This document shows, one piece after another, positions 23,013 through 24,807 of a stretch of DNA of 24,807 bases. The stretch spans positions 1-24,807 of the forward strand of contig CAYWMP010000084.1 in assembly GCA_964459445.1 (NCBI GenBank), read 5' to 3'. The stretch is from CAYWMP01 sp964459445 (GTDB lineage Bacteria > Desulfobacterota > DSM-4660 > Desulfatiglandales > HGW-15). A program made the position numbers and the translations under genes. Below the pieces are notes generated by a model that saw only the letters and a program-made list of their open reading frames with translations, searched no databases and had not been told where the DNA came from. Position 1 is the first letter of the stretch, and each line of letters opens with the position of its first letter.

Positions 23013-24065
23013 ATGAAAAAGCTCATTATTCTGACATGGGCGCTGTTGCTATTCGCCTCCCCTTCCCTTGGGGCTGAGTCAGAGAAAAAAATCAAAATCG
23101 CCGTGAAAGAATTCCCCCCATTTGTATTCAAGGAATTGAGGGGCTTTTGTATCGATATGGCCAATATCATTTGCAAAAAGAACGATCTGATCCCGGAATT
23201 CATATTCTACGATACCGTTCCAGATGTACTCCACGCAGTGAAACAGAATGAATGCGACATGAATTTCTCCGGTCTGACGATCACGGCTGATAGAGAAAAG
23301 AGCGTTGATTTTTCTCAGCCGTTTTTTGATTCCGGATTAATCGTTGCCGTGAAATCCGATCCCACCTCGAGGTCATTTGACTTTTTCATTCACGTTTTAA
23401 AGGTCATCGGCCTATCATTATTGGTCTTCATGATCGGGCTAACGATCGTGGCTCACACGATTTGGTACATTGAAAGGACGGATAAGGACCCAAAGAGCTT
23501 TCCTAAACAATACACCAAAGGCATTTTAGATGCCTATTGGTGGGCCGTCGTGACCATGACCACGGTCGGCTATGGGGACAAATGTCCGAAGAAATTAGTT
23601 GGACGAATAATCGCCAGTATCTGGATGATTATAGGTATCATCTGGTTTGCGGCCTTTACGGCTACACTCACCTCTTCTCTAACGATCGATAGAATGGAGC
23701 ACGGGGAAATTGGAGGTTTGGCGGATTTATATAACAAAAAAGTTTCGGTGATCATGGGAACTACCAGCGAAGAATATCTTCGATATCACAATGTAAAAAT
23801 AGTGCCGGCTGAGACATTGGATGGATTGATTCAGAACCTCAAGAGGGGGAAGGTTGATGCGGTTGTATATGATGCGCCGGCCTTAATGTACCTGTCGAAA
23901 AGTGATCCTACCATCAAAGTGGTGGGAGAGATGTTTGATGAACAACGATATGGAATCGCCTTCCCTGAAATCAGAGCCAACAAATACAAAGAAATGTTTG
24001 ATGTCGCTTTACTTGAAATGCAGGAAAGCGGGGAGTATAAAAAAATTTATGATAAATGGTTTTAA
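23013..24065 (+). CDS. GluR0-type prokaryotic glutamate-receptor-like K+ channel
   Basis: 350 aa from the ATG at 23013 (GGAGGG about 7 bases upstream). A signal peptide (MKKLIILTWALLLFASPSLG) is followed by lobe S1 of a periplasmic amino-acid-binding fold, KIAVKEFPPFVF to SGLIVAVKSD. The ligand-carboxylate Arg is Arg94 (TADREKSVDFSQP). A membrane helix (about 127-150) precedes a re-entrant pore loop with the K+ selectivity filter TVGYGD (184-189), then a second helix (198-222). S2 resumes the binding fold at about 226-350 (YDAPA, Asp287; C terminus YKKIYDKWF). This is the topology of cyanobacterial GluR0: a binding domain split by a two-helix K+ pore. It is a ligand-gated K+ channel by homology; the agonist is unknown. 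It stands alone. Confidence 0.92.
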   Translation: MKKLIILTWALLLFASPSLGAESEKKIKIAVKEFPPFVFKELRGFCIDMANIICKKNDLIPEFIFYDTVPDVLHAVKQNECDMNFSGLTITADREKSVDFSQPFFDSGLIVAVKSDPTSRSFDFFIHVLKVIGLSLLVFMIGLTIVAHTIWYIERTDKDPKSFPKQYTKGILDAYWWAVVTMTTVGYGDKCPKKLVGRIIASIWMIIGIIWFAAFTATLTSSLTIDRMEHGEIGGLADLYNKKVSVIMGTTSEEYLRYHNVKIVPAETLDGLIQNLKRGKVDAVVYDAPALMYLSKSDPTIKVVGEMFDEQRYGIAFPEIRANKYKEMFDVALLEMQESGEYKKIYDKWF

Positions 24066-24397
24066 TGAAACACCCCAGCGTCCCTCTTACCAAAGCCCTT
24101 TAAGCAATTTCTGCACGAATTTTCCCTATTTTTTCTTAGAGCGGGTTTGTTGATCTGCCAATAATTGATAATTAACGGACTGTTGCCCGAAGCTACTATT
24201 TGATCCCGTATCTTCTAAAAAACTTTGATCAATACTTTTCATGAAAACATATGCGGTAATTTATGCAGTAGTTCCTATTCTGTAAGATAAGCCCAATAAC
24301 CAACTCAACAAACTGTCCATCAAGCCATTTGGAAGCCGTTTATTAAAGCCACATACAACTCCCCTGTGTTCGACACCTGAACTCCGGGAAGGGTTTT
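24066..24397. other. Intergenic region
   Basis: About 330 A+T-rich bases between the convergent channel and CvfB-like genes. I see no gene, no clear terminator and no repeat; a shared termination region is expected here. Confidence 0.5.
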
Positions 24398-24807
24398 TTA
24401 CTTTTTTTTCCGCAGCTGGATGCCGTTTTTTTCGAGGGTAATCAGTCTTTTTTTGTAAAGGTTGCCGATGGCCTTCTTGAATGTTTTTTTGCTGACGCCG
24501 AAAAGATCGGCGATTACCTTTGGCCGGCTTTTATCGGTGACCGCGATAAATCCTCCCTGTTGCTGTAATTTGTCCATAATTTTTCGGGACAGGGCATCGA
24601 TGGCTTGAAAGCCGGGCCCTTGCAGGCGAAGATCTATTTTTTTGTCGTCACGCACTTTTCTGATATACCCGTCAATTTCCTGGCCGATGTACAACGGCTG
24701 AAACACTTCGTTTTTATACAGGATGCCCTTGTGGGTGCCGTTGATGACGGCGGTAAATCCCATCTCGGTTCGAGCGGAAATACGCAGCGCCACCTTTTGG
24801 CCCTCAT
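24398..24807 (-). CDS. cvfB: CvfB/YitL-like S1-domain RNA-binding protein, N terminus outside the window
   Basis: The - strand frame is open past the right edge, so only the C-terminal 136 or so residues are visible. They match the CvfB/YitL family. An S1-like repeat has VALRISARTEMGFTAVINGTHKG (cut here: TEMGFTAVINGTHKGILY), GQEIDGYIRKVRDDKKIDL and LQGPGF. A winged-helix C-terminal domain reads GGFIAVTDKSRP, DLFGVSKKTFKKAIGNLYKK and RLITLEKNGIQL. The family binds RNA and influences virulence and stress gene expression in Firmicutes; a general role is assumed here. The basic tail LRKKK is encoded just before the stop. Downstream, the stop is followed by an A-rich stretch. The call is firm because this C-terminal region is highly characteristic. 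Confidence 0.9.
   Translation of the reverse strand, partial: EGQKVALRISARTEMGFTAVINGTHKGILYKNEVFQPLYIGQEIDGYIRKVRDDKKIDLRLQGPGFQAIDALSRKIMDKLQQQGGFIAVTDKSRPKVIADLFGVSKKTFKKAIGNLYKKRLITLEKNGIQLRKKK

Overview
The window reads as a chromosomal segment of an anaerobic bacterium, most likely a Desulfobacterota (deltaproteobacterial) sulfate reducer or syntroph. This is inferred from the combination of a branched-chain (Liv) ABC transporter interleaved with a FadD-type acyl-CoA ligase, an NDP-forming acyl-CoA synthetase alpha subunit, an isovaleryl-type acyl-CoA dehydrogenase and a B12-dependent acyl-CoA mutase. No rRNA, tRNA or other taxonomic marker is present, so the assignment is tentative.

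Region 1 (1-6362, + strand) begins with the 3' part of a CHAT-domain (caspase-like) protein. A compact four-gene metabolic cassette follows: an HMG-CoA-synthase-like/DUF35 fusion, an SCP2-type thiolase, a cobalamin-dependent acyl-CoA mutase large subunit and its separate B12-binding subunit. It is closed by a textbook intrinsic terminator (6329-6362). The mutase keeps the fold and CoA-contact motifs of methylmalonyl-CoA mutase. It has lost the residues equivalent to Tyr89, Arg207 and His244, so it is probably not a methylmalonyl-CoA mutase. The synthase-like partner keeps its nucleophilic Cys but appears to lack the family's Glu and His. The cassette is the best candidate in the window for an undescribed acyl-CoA carbon-skeleton pathway.

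Region 2 (about 6370-11310, + strand) is an accessory island, visibly richer in A+T. It holds an MNT nucleotidyltransferase/HEPN pair, two strong hairpins, an unrecognised membrane protein followed by a small PD-(D/E)XK-like protein, a roughly 120-bp MITE-like inverted-repeat element, and a DUF2726 nuclease-like protein with a small ORF overlapping its end. It looks like a toxin-antitoxin/defence or mobile-element landing area.

Region 3 (11318-18486, - strand) is a carboxylate uptake and activation operon in transcription order livH-livM-livK-[hairpin and repeats]-acyl-CoA ligase-livG-livF. Divergent from it is an isovaleryl-CoA-dehydrogenase-like gene (18996-20135), which converges on an NDP-forming acyl-CoA synthetase alpha subunit (20183-21646). 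Together these imply import, CoA activation and dehydrogenation of a branched-chain or similar carboxylic acid. The acyl-CoAs could feed the mutase cassette, but that link is inference.

Region 4 (21650-24807) contains an intergenic zone with an octanucleotide tandem repeat also found at 14943-15085, an RseC-like protein fused to a YHS metal-binding domain (-), a GluR0-type ligand-gated K+ channel (+), and the C-terminal part of a CvfB/YitL S1-type RNA-binding protein running off the right edge (-).
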